Below are positions 27,094-36,527 of a DNA stretch of 64,000 nt, piece after piece. The position numbers were made by a program, and so were the translations under genes. Where the stretch lies: assembly GCF_034314085.1 (NCBI RefSeq), contig NZ_JAVIWI010000001.1, positions 1,488,001 through 1,552,000 of the forward strand, read 5' to 3'. Positions within the stretch are counted from its first letter, which is position 1; each line of letters opens with the position of its first letter. The notes beneath the pieces were generated by a model. That model was given only the letters and a program-made list of their open reading frames with translations. It did no database searches and was not told the DNA's origin. This stretch comes from Undibacterium sp. 5I1. Lineage in GTDB: Bacteria; Pseudomonadota; Gammaproteobacteria; Burkholderiales; Burkholderiaceae_D.

Positions 27094-27123
27094 TTTTTAT
27101 CAGAGGCAAGTTGGTCGTAGTCT

Positions 27124-28137
27124 ATGTCCAACTTGCCAAATCACTTCCTCTCTCATAGCGTGAAGATGCACCCTTCCCAAGTTTTATTTCAGGATCAGGA
27201 ACAACCGACATTTTTGCCGGTATGTGATCACTATGCCGGATCTGAAAAACTCATGCATAAATCCATGTCGCTGCAAAATGCGCTGGGTGCTGTATTTGAT
27301 ATTACATTTGATTGTGAAGATGGCGCAGCAGCAGGCAATGAGGTCGCACATGCAAAACTTGTTGGCAATCTGATTGCATCAGAGAGTAATTATCTGCAGC
27401 GAATTGGCGTACGCCTACATGATGTCAACAGCCCTTATTTTGAACAAGATATTGATCTGATTGCACCTGTTGCCGGAGAAAAAATTGCTTATTGGGTACT
27501 GCCAAAAGTTGATGGCGTAGAGCAAGTCATCAAAGCCATACAGAAAATTAACCAGTACGCGACGAGTTCTCGACAAAGTCCCGCACCCATTCACGTCTTA
27601 ATAGAAACTCACGGCGCATTGGCCAACGCTCATCAAATTGCCGCTTTACCTCAAGTCGAGTGCCTGTCATTTGGCATTATGGATTTTATTTCAGCGCATT
27701 ATGGTGCTATTCCGTCTAGTGCAATGCGATCACCAGGACAGTTTACGCATCCATTAGTCATGCGCGCCAAGCTAGAGATTGCCGCAGCTTGCCATCGTTT
27801 CGGCAAAGTAGCGTCACATAATGTAACCACTGAAATCAAAGACACTGCAATTGTTGCAGGTGATGCTAATCGTGCAGGCATCGAATGTGGTTACACTAGA
27901 ATGTGGAGCATACATCCTGATCAAATTAAGCCCATCGTCAAAGCATTGTCACCAAGAACTGCAGAAATTAACGAGGCAATTTCAATTTTGATTGAGGCTC
28001 AACAGAATGACTGGGGGCCGATACAGATCGCCGGACGACTACATGATCGAGCCAGCTACCGATATTATTGGACTTTGTTAAAAAAAGCCCAGCGCTGCCA
28101 GTTAGCATTACCAGATTCTGCGCTGATATTATTGTGA
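27124..28137 (+). CDS. HpcH/HpaI aldolase / citrate lyase beta-like CoA ester lyase
   Basis: A 337-residue TIM-barrel lyase. The family metal and substrate segments are seen: an early Arg/Lys-rich CoA-binding part (YAGSEKLMHKSM), the Mg2+ site in TFDCEDGAAAGNE, and LIETHGALANAHQIA and LSFGIMDFISAH. Relatives cleave malyl-CoA, beta-methylmalyl-CoA or citramalyl-CoA. It directly follows mdh and precedes acnA in one likely operon, so a role in malyl-CoA or citramalyl-CoA metabolism linked to the TCA cycle is plausible. Which substrate is used is not visible. Confidence 0.85.
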   Translation: MSNLPNHFLSHSVKMHPSQVLFQDQEQPTFLPVCDHYAGSEKLMHKSMSLQNALGAVFDITFDCEDGAAAGNEVAHAKLVGNLIASESNYLQRIGVRLHDVNSPYFEQDIDLIAPVAGEKIAYWVLPKVDGVEQVIKAIQKINQYATSSRQSPAPIHVLIETHGALANAHQIAALPQVECLSFGIMDFISAHYGAIPSSAMRSPGQFTHPLVMRAKLEIAAACHRFGKVASHNVTTEIKDTAIVAGDANRAGIECGYTRMWSIHPDQIKPIVKALSPRTAEINEAISILIEAQQNDWGPIQIAGRLHDRASYRYYWTLLKKAQRCQLALPDSALILL

Positions 28138-28199
28138 TTTATCGTAATCGTTATAAAACTCAACAACGTTCCAAGAACTTATGTAATCAGGAGATATGA

Positions 28200-28694
28200 A
28201 TGAAGAAAATTATCTACATCGTCAGCTTTATGGCGCTCACGTCCAGCATTTTGTGTTCGCCACTTTTGTCACAAGCGCAAACAACAAGTACCAGCAAAAA
28301 AGCAACTGCCAAAACAAATAAAATTGCGGAAAAACTATCTCCAGTAAAAGCTGTACCTGATGAAGATGATTTAGAACCAGACATCACCGAAAATAAAACT
28401 TTCGATTACAAATGTGAACTCGGCAATTTCTTCACTATTTATACCAACGCAGACGATGATAAACACGTTGCGATACGTTGGAAAAAACGTTTATATCGTC
28501 TCAGCAGAATTGATACGACAACCGGTGCTAACCGGTTTGAAAATAAAAAAGCTGGATTTGTATTTATCGGCATTCCATCTAAAAGTATGTTGTTAGATTC
28601 ACGTCATGGCCAACAGTTAGCCAATGAATGTAAAACACCAGAGCAAGTTGTAGCAGAAACCGAACGACTCTCGACCGCATCGCAAGCGAAATAA
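28200..28694 (+). CDS. Secreted MliC-like protein
   Basis: A 164-residue protein with a signal peptide (MKKIIYIVSFMALTSSILCSPLLSQAQ), a Lys/acid-rich linker, then a compact domain from about residue 66. That domain, YKCELGNFFTIYTN...KHVAIRWKKRLYRLSRIDTTTGANRFENKKAGFVFIG...ANEC, has the Y-x-C start, central W and C-terminal Cys of the MliC/PliC lysozyme-inhibitor fold, with Cys72 and Cys144 placed for the family disulfide. MliC proteins inhibit C-type lysozyme in the periplasm; activity here is inferred from pattern only. Its position between the CoA ester lyase and acnA is odd for such a role. Confidence 0.6.
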   Translation: MKKIIYIVSFMALTSSILCSPLLSQAQTTSTSKKATAKTNKIAEKLSPVKAVPDEDDLEPDITENKTFDYKCELGNFFTIYTNADDDKHVAIRWKKRLYRLSRIDTTTGANRFENKKAGFVFIGIPSKSMLLDSRHGQQLANECKTPEQVVAETERLSTASQAK

Positions 28695-28784
28695 ACAAGC
28701 GTTTTGTACATTTCGTATTTAACTGAAGTGATTTAATAAGTAGATTTTTTTGATCATTGATTTTTGTAAAAAAAAGGAATAGCC

Positions 28785-31520
28785 ATGAGCCAAAATGCGT
28801 ATAAAGATGCATTCAAAACCCTGAAAGATTTCAAGATTTCAGATTCTAAAAAAGGCAAATTCTACTCATTGCCAGCACTAGAAAAAAATCTGGGTGTAAA
28901 GATTTCGCGCTTACCAATTTCCATCCGTATTGTGCTGGAATCTGTCCTACGCAATTGTGACGGCAAAAAAGTCACTGACGAACACGTTAAGCAACTCGCT
29001 AACTGGAGCGCTACTGGCGACCGTACTGACGAAATTCCTTTCGTCGTGTCTCGTGTAGTTTTGCAAGACTTTACCGGCGTCCCATTACTGGCTGACTTGG
29101 CAGCAATGCGTAACGTCGCTGCGAAACAAGGTAAAAATCCAAAAAATATCGAGCCTTTAGTACCAGTTGATTTAGTAGTCGACCACTCTGTTCAAATTGA
29201 TCATTTCCGTGAAAAGAAAGCCTTGGATCTGAACATGAAATTGGAGTTTCAACGCAATAACGAGCGTTACCAGTTCATGAAATGGGGTATGCAAGCTTTT
29301 GATACATTCGGCGTTGTACCTCCAGGTTTCGGCATTGTCCATCAAGTTAACCTGGAATACTTGGCACGCGGCGTACATAAAGTAAAAGATGCAAAGAAAA
29401 ATGATATCTACTATCCAGACACACTGGTAGGTACAGATTCACATACAACAATGATCAACGGTATCGGCGTCGTTGGCTGGGGTGTTGGCGGTATTGAAGC
29501 TGAAGCGGGCATGCTGGGCCAGCCAGTTTATTTCCTGACGCCAGACGTAGTTGGCGTAAACCTGACAGGCGCGTTGCGTGAAGGTTGTACTGCAACCGAT
29601 TTGGTATTGACCATTACAGAATTGCTGCGTAAAGCAAAAGTTGTAGGCAAGTTTGTTGAGTTCTTTGGCGAAGGTACACGCACATTGTCTCTGACAGACC
29701 GTGCAACTATCGCCAACATGGCACCAGAATATGGCGCGACTATGGGTTTCTTCCCTGTTGATGAAGCAACGATTGATTATTTTAAAGGTACCGGTCGTAC
29801 TAAAGCTGAGATCGATGCATTTGAAGGCTATTTCAAAGCCCAGAAAATGTTCGGCATTCCTAAAGCTGGTGACATTGATTACACAACAGAAGTATCGTTG
29901 GCACTGGACACCGTTGCACCATCTTTGGCTGGTCCAAAACGTCCGCAGGATCGGATTGAAATCGGTAACGTCAAATCGACCTTCGCTGATTTGTTTGCTA
30001 AACCAACCTCAGAGAACGGCTTTAATAAAAAAGCTGAAGATCTGGATGCGGTTTACACCAATGCAGACGGCGTTAAAGTTAAAAACGGCGATATCCTGAT
30101 TGCTGCAATTACGTCTTGCACAAATACCTCCAACCCAAGCGTACTATTGGCAGCTGGTTTGTTAGCTAAGAAAGCTGTCGAAGCTGGCTTGAAAGTTGCA
30201 CCACACATTAAAACATCGCTGGCACCAGGGTCGCGTGTTGTTACCAAGTATCTGGAAGCTGCGGGTCTGTTGCCATATCTAGAAAAACTCGGCTTCGGCG
30301 TAACCGCTTATGGCTGCACGACATGTATCGGTAACGCTGGTGATTTAACACCTGCCATGAACGAAGCCATCGTAGCAAACGACATCGTGGCATCTGCAAT
30401 TCTCTCCGGCAATCGCAACTTTGAAGCCCGGATTCATCCGAATATTCGCTCCAACTTCTTGGCCTCCCCTCCTTTGGTTGTTGCCTATGCAATCGCGGGC
30501 AATATGACAAGAGATTTGATGACTGAACCAGTTGGCCGCGTAAAAGGTAAAGATATTTTCCTTGGCGACATCTGGCCAACCAGCGCAGAAATCCAGAAGT
30601 TAATGAAGTTCGCGATGAACTCAAAAACATTCAAAGAGAACTACGCTGACGTCAAAGGTGCACCAGGCAAATTGTGGGAAAACATCAAAGGTGTGGCAGA
30701 AGGTCAAGTCTACGACTGGCCAACCTCCACTTACATCGCTGAGCCACCGTTCTTCGCTGACTTTACTATGGAGCCAAAAGCTGCTGCTACTGGCATCACT
30801 GGTGCACGTGCATTGGGTGTGTTTGGTGATTCAATTACAACCGATCATATCTCTCCTGCTGGTTCAATCAAAGAATCTAGCCCAGCAGGTATTTGGTTGA
30901 AAGCAAATGGCGTACTGAAAGCAGATTTTAATTCCTACGGCTCACGTCGCGGCAACCACGAAATCATGATGCGCGGTACTTTTGCCAACGTGCGTATCAA
31001 AAACTTGATGATTCCAGCGAAAGAAGACGGCTCTCGTGTTGAAGGTGGCGAAACGCTGTTCCAGCCAACTGGCGAGCCAATGGCGATCTACGATGCCGCG
31101 ATGAAATATGTTGCTGAAGGCACGCCAACGATGATCTTCGGTGGCGAAGAGTACGGCACGGGCTCATCCCGCGACTGGGCAGCTAAAGGCACGCAATTAC
31201 TGGGCGTTAAAGCTGTCATCGCTCGTTCATTCGAACGTATCCACCGCTCTAACCTGGTCGGCATGGGCGTATTGCCATTGCAGTTCCTGGGTACTGACAG
31301 CGTTGATTCTTTGGGTATTACAGGCACAGAATCCTACGACCTGAAAGGTATCGAAGATGATATCAAGCCACAACAGCAAGTGACACTGGTGATTAACCGT
31401 GCCAATGGTGACAAACAAGAAGTCAAAGTCTTGTTGCGTATCGATACACCAATTGAAGTTGACTATTACAAGCATGGCGGCATCTTGCCATTTGTATTGC
31501 GTCAACTGTTAGCGGCTTAA
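28785..31520 (+). CDS. acnA: Aconitate hydratase A
   Basis: A 911-residue iron-sulfur enzyme that interconverts citrate and isocitrate. The cluster ligands are in [12 protein letters not shown] (near 445) and [10 protein letters not shown] (two Cys near 510). The C-terminal swivel domain has [10 protein letters not shown] and [17 protein letters not shown]. The length and these motifs fit the AcnA/IRP1 type rather than AcnB. A clear ribosome-binding site (AAAAGGAATAGCC) precedes the ATG. It closes the mdh-to-acnA unit and is followed by two hairpins. Confidence 0.96.
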   Translation: MSQNAYKDAFKTLKDFKISDSKKGKFYSLPALEKNLGVKISRLPISIRIVLESVLRNCDGKKVTDEHVKQLANWSATGDRTDEIPFVVSRVVLQDFTGVPLLADLAAMRNVAAKQGKNPKNIEPLVPVDLVVDHSVQIDHFREKKALDLNMKLEFQRNNERYQFMKWGMQAFDTFGVVPPGFGIVHQVNLEYLARGVHKVKDAKKNDIYYPDTLVGTDSHTTMINGIGVVGWGVGGIEAEAGMLGQPVYFLTPDVVGVNLTGALREGCTATDLVLTITELLRKAKVVGKFVEFFGEGTRTLSLTDRATIANMAPEYGATMGFFPVDEATIDYFKGTGRTKAEIDAFEGYFKAQKMFGIPKAGDIDYTTEVSLALDTVAPSLAGPKRPQDRIEIGNVKSTFADLFAKPTSENGFNKKAEDLDAVYTNADGVKVKNGDILIAAITSCTNTSNPSVLLAAGLLAKKAVEAGLKVAPHIKTSLAPGSRVVTKYLEAAGLLPYLEKLGFGVTAYGCTTCIGNAGDLTPAMNEAIVANDIVASAILSGNRNFEARIHPNIRSNFLASPPLVVAYAIAGNMTRDLMTEPVGRVKGKDIFLGDIWPTSAEIQKLMKFAMNSKTFKENYADVKGAPGKLWENIKGVAEGQVYDWPTSTYIAEPPFFADFTMEPKAAATGITGARALGVFGDSITTDHISPAGSIKESSPAGIWLKANGVLKADFNSYGSRRGNHEIMMRGTFANVRIKNLMIPAKEDGSRVEGGETLFQPTGEPMAIYDAAMKYVAEGTPTMIFGGEEYGTGSSRDWAAKGTQLLGVKAVIARSFERIHRSNLVGMGVLPLQFLGTDSVDSLGITGTESYDLKGIEDDIKPQQQVTLVINRANGDKQEVKVLLRIDTPIEVDYYKHGGILPFVLRQLLAA

Positions 31521-31544
31521 GGGTTGAAAAACTGACATTCATCA

Positions 31545-31576
31545 CCTTAGTTACCGACTTAGGCCGGTAACTAAGG
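31545..31576. terminator. First hairpin after acnA
   Basis: Perfect 12-bp inverted repeat CCTTAGTTACCG (31545-31556) / CGGTAACTAAGG (31565-31576), loop of eight, 24 bases after the acnA stop. There is no T-run, so it may protect the mRNA 3' end rather than terminate. Confidence 0.5.
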
Positions 31577-31587
31577 AATGAAATGAA

Positions 31588-31622
31588 AAGAGGGCTGGAT
31601 CAAAATCCAGCCCTCTTTTTTT
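31588..31622 (+). terminator. Intrinsic terminator after acnA
   Basis: Strong stem built on AGAGGGCTGGAT / ATCCAGCCCTCT around a four-base CAAA loop, followed by a run of T. It is the clearest end of the mdh-acnA transcript. Confidence 0.9.
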
Positions 31623-31666
31623 GCGTAGTCAAAAATCAAACAAGCTACGATTGGACCAAGGAGTTT

Positions 31667-31753
31667 CATATACTCCCTATTTTTTATACTAATTATGCCA
31701 GATCGTCCAAAGAATCATTGGACAACTAAAATATACTAGTCAGCAGTATATTT
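31667..31753 (+). repeat. Interspersed intergenic element, copy 4
   Basis: Full-pattern copy: ATACTCCCTATTTTTT (ATACT at 31670), central hairpin GTCCAA (31705) / TTGGAC (TGGAC at 31719), and right hairpin AATATACT / AGTATATTT (AGTAT at 31745). Offsets 35, 49 and 75 equal those of copy 1 without any gap. It lies between the acnA terminator and the convergent lipoprotein gene. Confidence 0.8.
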
Positions 31754-31777
31754 AAAATAAATACTGAAAATCAATCG

Positions 31778-32278
31778 TTACTCGTCGATTTGCGGTAAAG
31801 CAATACTCCGTAATTGAAAGCGACCGTCATCGTTAAACAACCAAGTTTCAATAATTTCTAAGCGTCCATTACGCACCAGATGTGGCAGAGGCTTGGGGAA
31901 TGGCGCACTGACTCGCAGACTATTCAAAGCAGTCGCCTCTGTCACTTTGTCGTGATTACTGCGCATAATTTCGCTTTTGATTAACTTACCATCTGACGCC
32001 AAAATAAATTTTAAAACAATGACAGACCGCAACAACGCTTGTGGCTGCTCTGAATATGATTTATCCGCATTGTGCTTTGTAATATATTGAGCAAGATCGC
32101 GTTTGTATCCATTGATCGTAAAAGCAGTCGAAGAGCTGGGAGCGGTCACAGGTTTTGGGGTCGCGGCTTTGCCTGCGTCTGGAGTTTGACCACGCGGGGC
32201 TGGCTCTTCTAACGAACGCGTAGCACAGCCGGTCAATACAAACACAACGAGCATGACCAGTTTTGATTTTTTCATCAT
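31778..32278 (-). CDS. Lipoprotein with TonB-like C-terminal domain
   Basis: A 166-residue protein with a lipoprotein signal (LVMLVVFVLTGC, lipidated Cys18), a Pro/Ala/Thr linker, and a C-terminal domain of about 110 residues: LLRSVIVLKFILASDGKLIKSEIMRSNHDKVTEATALNSLRVSAPFPKPLP. This matches the TonB C-terminal fold pattern (strand-helix-strand with the A...A...P.P signature). It lacks a TonB transmembrane anchor and so is more likely a lipid-anchored periplasmic TonB-like protein than an ExbBD-driven transducer. No exbBD genes adjoin. Function unknown. Confidence 0.7.
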   Translation of the reverse strand: MMKKSKLVMLVVFVLTGCATRSLEEPAPRGQTPDAGKAATPKPVTAPSSSTAFTINGYKRDLAQYITKHNADKSYSEQPQALLRSVIVLKFILASDGKLIKSEIMRSNHDKVTEATALNSLRVSAPFPKPLPHLVRNGRLEIIETWLFNDDGRFQLRSIALPQIDE

Positions 32279-32334
32279 GGATACGCCTTTCCAGCAGAAT
32301 TTACGTCTTTTAAATAATTGAGAAAAGCTGAGTG

Positions 32335-33501
32335 CTATAAAGCAGACATCGCTTGCGCAATATCAGCAATTAAGTCATCGGCGTCTTCCAATCCAATATT
32401 AAAACGCACCAGCACACCTTGATGTGGCCATGTCGTCCGCATCTGCTGAATACGATAAGGTACGCATAAACTATTCGCACCGCCCCAGCTAAAGCCAATT
32501 TTAAACAGCTTCAAGGCATCGACAAAGCGGTCCGTTTGCTGCTCGGTATAAGCGCTATCAAATAACACAGAAAACAAACCGCCAGCACCACTAAAATCGC
32601 GCTTCCAAATATGATGTCCGGGACAGTCTGGCAAAGCTGGATGCAAAACCTTATTGATCTCCGGACGAGTTGATAACCAAGTCGCGACTTTACGGGCGCT
32701 GGCATCATGCGCATCAAAACGTAATTTCAAGCTAGGTAAATTACGCAATATTAGATAGGCATCATCCATACCGACGCCAAAACCCAAACGCATATGGGCT
32801 GATTGAAGACGTTGATTCAATAATTTGTCTTTGGTAATAACAGCCCCCATCAAGACATCAGAACCACCACTTTGATATTTGGTTAATGCCTGCATAACAA
32901 TATCCACACCATGCGCAAAGGCGGGGAAAGCCAATCCACCAGACCAGGTATTATCTAGCGCCACCGCCACACCTTGCGCATGCGCTGCGGCACAAATGGC
33001 GGGGATATCTGGCACTTCCATCGATACAGAACCCGGCGCTTCGGTCCAAATCAATTTGGTATTTGACTTGATTAGTGCCGCAATACCAGCGCCAATGAGC
33101 GGGTCGTAGTAACGTACACTCAACCCAAAACTACTTGCCAGCCAATCACCTAATTCACGATTGGGATTGTAGACATTATCTGGAATCAAAACATCGTCAC
33201 CGCTTTGCAACAAAGCCAGATCGATCAGCGTAATTGCAGCCAAGCCACTAGGTGCCAGCAAACAATGGTCGCCCTGCTCTATCTCAGCTAATCGCGCCTC
33301 TAAAGTAAAACTTGTGGGCGTTCCATGCAGACCATATGTATAGGCTGATTTATCTTGCCAACTGCGAGCACGCATTGCAGCAACATCTTTAAATAACACC
33401 GTAGAAGCGTGATGAATCGCCGTAGGAAAAGCCGCAAATCCATCTGGTGCTACATAATCAGAATGAATTAATGTCGTGTTTGTACCTGGGATTGTCATCA
33501 T
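32335..33501 (-). CDS. metC: Cystathionine beta-lyase (Cys/Met metabolism PLP enzyme)
   Basis: A 388-residue PLP enzyme of the gamma-family. Segments: SAYTYGLHGTPTSFTLEARLAEIEQGDHCLLAPSGLAAI (PLP phosphate and Tyr), DNTWSGGLAFPAFAHGVDIVMQALTKYQSGGSDVLMG with the Schiff-base Lys in TKY, and the C-terminal SWGGANSLCVPY typical of MetC rather than MetB. It cleaves cystathionine to homocysteine, pyruvate and ammonia. It stands alone, 56 bases upstream of the lipoprotein gene on the same strand. No methionine riboswitch is evident in the 200 bases before it. Confidence 0.88.
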   Translation of the reverse strand: MMTIPGTNTTLIHSDYVAPDGFAAFPTAIHHASTVLFKDVAAMRARSWQDKSAYTYGLHGTPTSFTLEARLAEIEQGDHCLLAPSGLAAITLIDLALLQSGDDVLIPDNVYNPNRELGDWLASSFGLSVRYYDPLIGAGIAALIKSNTKLIWTEAPGSVSMEVPDIPAICAAAHAQGVAVALDNTWSGGLAFPAFAHGVDIVMQALTKYQSGGSDVLMGAVITKDKLLNQRLQSAHMRLGFGVGMDDAYLILRNLPSLKLRFDAHDASARKVATWLSTRPEINKVLHPALPDCPGHHIWKRDFSGAGGLFSVLFDSAYTEQQTDRFVDALKLFKIGFSWGGANSLCVPYRIQQMRTTWPHQGVLVRFNIGLEDADDLIADIAQAMSAL

Positions 33502-33701
33502 GAACGCTCGCGGAAATTTAGATAGAAGCGCCCAAAGATAAATATAAACTCTGACGCGGTGTTGAACCTATTGTTACAGATCACGCGATTACTTGGAAGT
33601 ACAGCGAGGGACAATTTTATAAGTCCGTTATCTGAGGCTGAGTGCCAGGCAATGCAATTTTAATATTCTGAGCAGACAGGAAAGCCAGCTTTGACTAGGA
33701 A

Positions 33702-34223
33702 TTATTGTGCAGCCTTCAAATGCAACGAAGATGCTCTCTTAGATTTACCAGTCTTACTTACTGCTGACGGCATTAATTCGAGAATAAAATCTTTGATGGT
33801 CTTACCGTCATCGGACTGCCATTTGCCACGCAGAATTTTGCCCTCTAACTTACCATCCCATTGACCAGAAACGTCGATACCATCTTCAGATTCTTCCATG
33901 CTTAAGGTAGTCCCATTGACCTCGCCGGCCAACAAGATTTTATGGCCTTTATTTCTGTTTCCACCAAAGACGATGTAGTCGCCCTCGACACTGTCAATAT
34001 CTTCTAGCTTGGGCTGTAGACGCATTTCAACGACATCTTCTCCCAACTTACCACGCCACCTTTGTGCTTCTTTAAAAATGGGCGTGGTCACTCGCGTAGC
34101 TGCCGCGTTGGTGACCGTATTAGCAGTATCTTGCTGAGCGTGTGCAGCGGAAAATGATAAAAACAGCGTTGCAAGCAACAAGACTAAGGAGAAAATCCTA
34201 AATTGAATATTCAGAGCCGGCAT
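33702..34223 (-). CDS. Predicted periplasmic protein of unknown function
   Basis: About 173 residues from the ATG at 34223 (MPALNIQFRIFSLVLLLATLFLSFSAAHAQ), which gives a proper signal peptide; the frame stays open upstream into rimO. The mature part looks beta-rich with many Gly/Asp turns (WRGKLGEDVVEMRLQPKLEDIDSVEGDYIVFGGNRNKGHKILLAGEVNGTTLSMEES) and ends in a basic tail. The start lies four bases beyond the rimO stop, so it is probably translated from the rimO mRNA. No family recognised. Confidence 0.72.
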   Translation of the reverse strand: MPALNIQFRIFSLVLLLATLFLSFSAAHAQQDTANTVTNAAATRVTTPIFKEAQRWRGKLGEDVVEMRLQPKLEDIDSVEGDYIVFGGNRNKGHKILLAGEVNGTTLSMEESEDGIDVSGQWDGKLEGKILRGKWQSDDGKTIKDFILELMPSAVSKTGKSKRASSLHLKAAQ

Positions 34224-34227
34224 AGAC

Positions 34228-35616
34228 TTAAATCGCTTCGCCCCACAAATCGTGAGCATCAGCTGCCGTGAGTTTGACCTCGACAAAGTCACCTACTTTA
34301 AGTTTGCGATGTGGCTCGAATGGCGGTTTTACATAGACTACGCCATCGATCTCTGGCGCATCTGCAGAGGAACGTCCAACGCCGCCACTGCGGTCAAGAG
34401 AGTCAATCAACACGCGAATCGTTTTGCCAACTTTCGCTTGCAGACGTTTTTTGGAGATACCTTCTTGCAATTCCATGACGCGACGACGACGATCTTCACG
34501 GATATTTTCTGGAACTGGATTCGCCAGTTCATTCGCAGTAGCGCCGTCTACGGGCGAATAGGCAAAGCAGCCTAAGCGATCAATCTCAACTTCTTTTAAG
34601 AAATCTAACAGGTATTCAAACTCTTCTTCAGTTTCGCCAGGAAAACCGGCGATGAAAGTTGAACGTATTGTAATTTCAGGACACATTGCGCGCCATGCTT
34701 TAATCCGCTCAATATTTTTTTCGCCGCTAGCTGGGCGCTTCATGCGTTTTAGCACGTCTGGATGCGCATGCTGTAACGGCACATCAAGATACGGCAAGAC
34801 ATGCCCGTTGTTCATGAAGGGAATAATTTGATCAACATGCGGATAAGGATAAACATAATGCAAACGTACCCAGGCATCATATTGTTTTGCCAAATCACCC
34901 AATGCCTCGACTAATTGTGTCATATGGGTTTTGACTGGTTTGCCATTCCAAAAACCGGTGCGGAATTTCACGTCCACCCCGTAAGCACTGGTATCTTGTG
35001 AAATAACGAGTAATTCTTTTACTCCAGCTTTGAACAGATTTTCTGCCTCCAGCATAATGTCGGCAATCGGACGAGATACCAGATCCCCGCGCATGGATGG
35101 AATAATGCAGAAACTGCAACGATGATTGCAGCCTTCAGAAATTTTGAGATAAGCGTAATGCTTAGGTGTCAGTTTAACGCCTTGAGCCGGTACCAAATCA
35201 ATAAAAGGTTCGTGTGGTTTAGGCAAATGCAAATGGACAGCATCCATCACTTCACCCAAGGCATGTGGCCCCGTCACCGCCAACACTTTGGGATGGATAG
35301 ACATAATCATGTCATTACCATTGGCGTCTTTTTTGGCCCCTAAGCAACCTGTGACAATAACTTTACCATTTTCAGCCAGTGCCTCGCCAATTGCATCCAG
35401 AGACTCTTGAACTGCCGCATCAATAAAACCGCAGGTGTTGACGATCACTAGATCGGCGCCATCATAAGATTTAGCGGTATCGTAACCTTCGGCACGCAAT
35501 TGTGTCAGGATTTGTTCGGAATCAACCAGTGCTTTTGGGCAGCCGAGAGAGACAAAACCGACCTTAGGATTAATTGCTGAAGGTTTGACTGAAGTGATAA
35601 GAGTATCTATGGACAT
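34228..35616 (-). CDS. rimO: Ribosomal protein S12 methylthiotransferase
   Basis: A 462-residue radical-SAM enzyme that adds a methylthio group to an Asp of ribosomal protein S12. Domains: N-terminal MTTase domain with Cys in [21 protein letters not shown] and GCLGAKK (second cluster), radical-SAM core with [18 protein letters not shown] (CxxxCxxC), and a C-terminal TRAM domain ending [12 protein letters not shown]. An 11-bp inverted repeat lies directly upstream (35623-35656) and separates it from phaR. Confidence 0.94.
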   Translation of the reverse strand: MSIDTLITSVKPSAINPKVGFVSLGCPKALVDSEQILTQLRAEGYDTAKSYDGADLVIVNTCGFIDAAVQESLDAIGEALAENGKVIVTGCLGAKKDANGNDMIMSIHPKVLAVTGPHALGEVMDAVHLHLPKPHEPFIDLVPAQGVKLTPKHYAYLKISEGCNHRCSFCIIPSMRGDLVSRPIADIMLEAENLFKAGVKELLVISQDTSAYGVDVKFRTGFWNGKPVKTHMTQLVEALGDLAKQYDAWVRLHYVYPYPHVDQIIPFMNNGHVLPYLDVPLQHAHPDVLKRMKRPASGEKNIERIKAWRAMCPEITIRSTFIAGFPGETEEEFEYLLDFLKEVEIDRLGCFAYSPVDGATANELANPVPENIREDRRRRVMELQEGISKKRLQAKVGKTIRVLIDSLDRSGGVGRSSADAPEIDGVVYVKPPFEPHRKLKVGDFVEVKLTAADAHDLWGEAI

Positions 35617-35622
35617 AATAAA

Positions 35623-35656
35623 AAGAGGTACAAAGCAATCCGCTATTGTACCTCTT
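35623..35656 (-). terminator. Inverted repeat between phaR and rimO
   Basis: AAGAGGTACAA (35623-35633) and TTGTACCTCTT (35646-35656) form a perfect 11-bp stem with a 12-base loop. On the minus strand it comes after phaR and is followed by TTATTATG, so it is a plausible phaR terminator placed seven bases before the rimO start codon. Confidence 0.6.
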
Positions 35657-35727
35657 ACTCACATGGCCACCTCAAAAGTGACTGGTTATCACCATTTAAT
35701 TGGTGAGTTTATTAAATTTATAGCGAT

Positions 35728-36282
35728 TTACTTTGGCTTACCGTCTGGATTGAAAGGAAATGTGCCGAATATATTCTTAGTTTGATTTTGCATTTGCTCT
35801 TGCATTTGTACAAATAAGCTTTTGCTTTGTTCAATATAATTACCCATCATTCCCTGCATCATTGGGCCTTGGACACTCATAAACTGCGCCCACATCTCGG
35901 GACTAAATGGTTTCCCTTCATAAACTCCCTTAGAGTTTTCTGTCAGTTTGTTCTGGATATCGATAAAAGCTTGGATGTTTTTCTCAAGATACGAGCCCAT
36001 CATGCCTTGCATAGCGTGACCGTAGTAGCGAATAATCTGGGACAAAGCAACACTGGAAAACATGGGCGTGCCACCAGCTTCTGCTTCAAGAATGATTTGC
36101 AACAAAATACTCCGGGTTAAATCTTCTCCGGTTTTAGCATCTATTACTGCAAAATCATCATTCTCTAAAACGAACTGTTTTACATCAACCAAAGTGATGT
36201 AGCTACTTGTTTGGGTATCATAAAGACGACGATTAGGATATTTTTTGATCAAATGCTGCGTCGATTTTTTTGCACTATTCAT
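35728..36282 (-). CDS. phaR: Polyhydroxyalkanoate synthesis repressor PhaR
   Basis: About 184 residues from the ATG at 36282 (MNSAKKSTQHLIKKYPNRRLYDTQTSSYITL); a TTG six codons earlier is in frame. The N-terminal PHB-accumulation regulatory domain (IKKYPNRRLYDT...SYITLVDV) binds DNA and PHB granules. The C-terminal half is rich in Gln/Met (MQGMMGSYLEKNIQAF, MMQGMMGNYIEQ), as usual. PhaR senses the polymer and represses phasin genes. It follows phaC and phaB on the same strand. A 9-bp inverted repeat lies 35 bases upstream. Confidence 0.93.
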   Translation of the reverse strand: MNSAKKSTQHLIKKYPNRRLYDTQTSSYITLVDVKQFVLENDDFAVIDAKTGEDLTRSILLQIILEAEAGGTPMFSSVALSQIIRYYGHAMQGMMGSYLEKNIQAFIDIQNKLTENSKGVYEGKPFSPEMWAQFMSVQGPMMQGMMGNYIEQSKSLFVQMQEQMQNQTKNIFGTFPFNPDGKPK

Positions 36283-36316
36283 TGAAGTCTCAATTAACAA
36301 ATCGTTAAGCTTTTCG

Positions 36317-36347
36317 GCAAACGACTTAAGTATTGCCCGTCGTTTGC
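36317..36347. promoter_or_regulatory. Inverted repeat upstream of phaR
   Basis: GCAAACGAC (36317-36325) and GTCGTTTGC (36339-36347) are perfectly complementary around 13 bases, just upstream of phaR. It may be an autoregulatory operator. Confidence 0.4.
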
Positions 36348-36458
36348 ACTTATGCCCAATCTAAGCAAACAAATAATGTATTCATTGCAAGTAATGAAAA
36401 ACATTAAATTTGTTTGTCACCTATTTTCGATAGTACAACTATTTTTGTTTTAAATGAC

Positions 36459-36493
36459 AATGCCTATCGAAATCAATGATTCCGACAGGCATT
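36459..36493 (-). terminator. Hairpin downstream of phaB
   Basis: AATGCCT and AGGCATT, with an inner TCG/CGA pair, form an interrupted stem-loop 35 bases beyond the phaB stop on the minus strand. No T-run follows, so termination is uncertain. Confidence 0.4.
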
Positions 36494-36527
36494 ATTTCGC
36501 CGCAATGCGACAAAAAATAAGGATCAA

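Noticed and set aside
33502..33701. Methionine-type riboswitch before the metC-like gene
   Set aside because: No multi-helix GC-rich structure or known SAM/SAH motif is recognisable.
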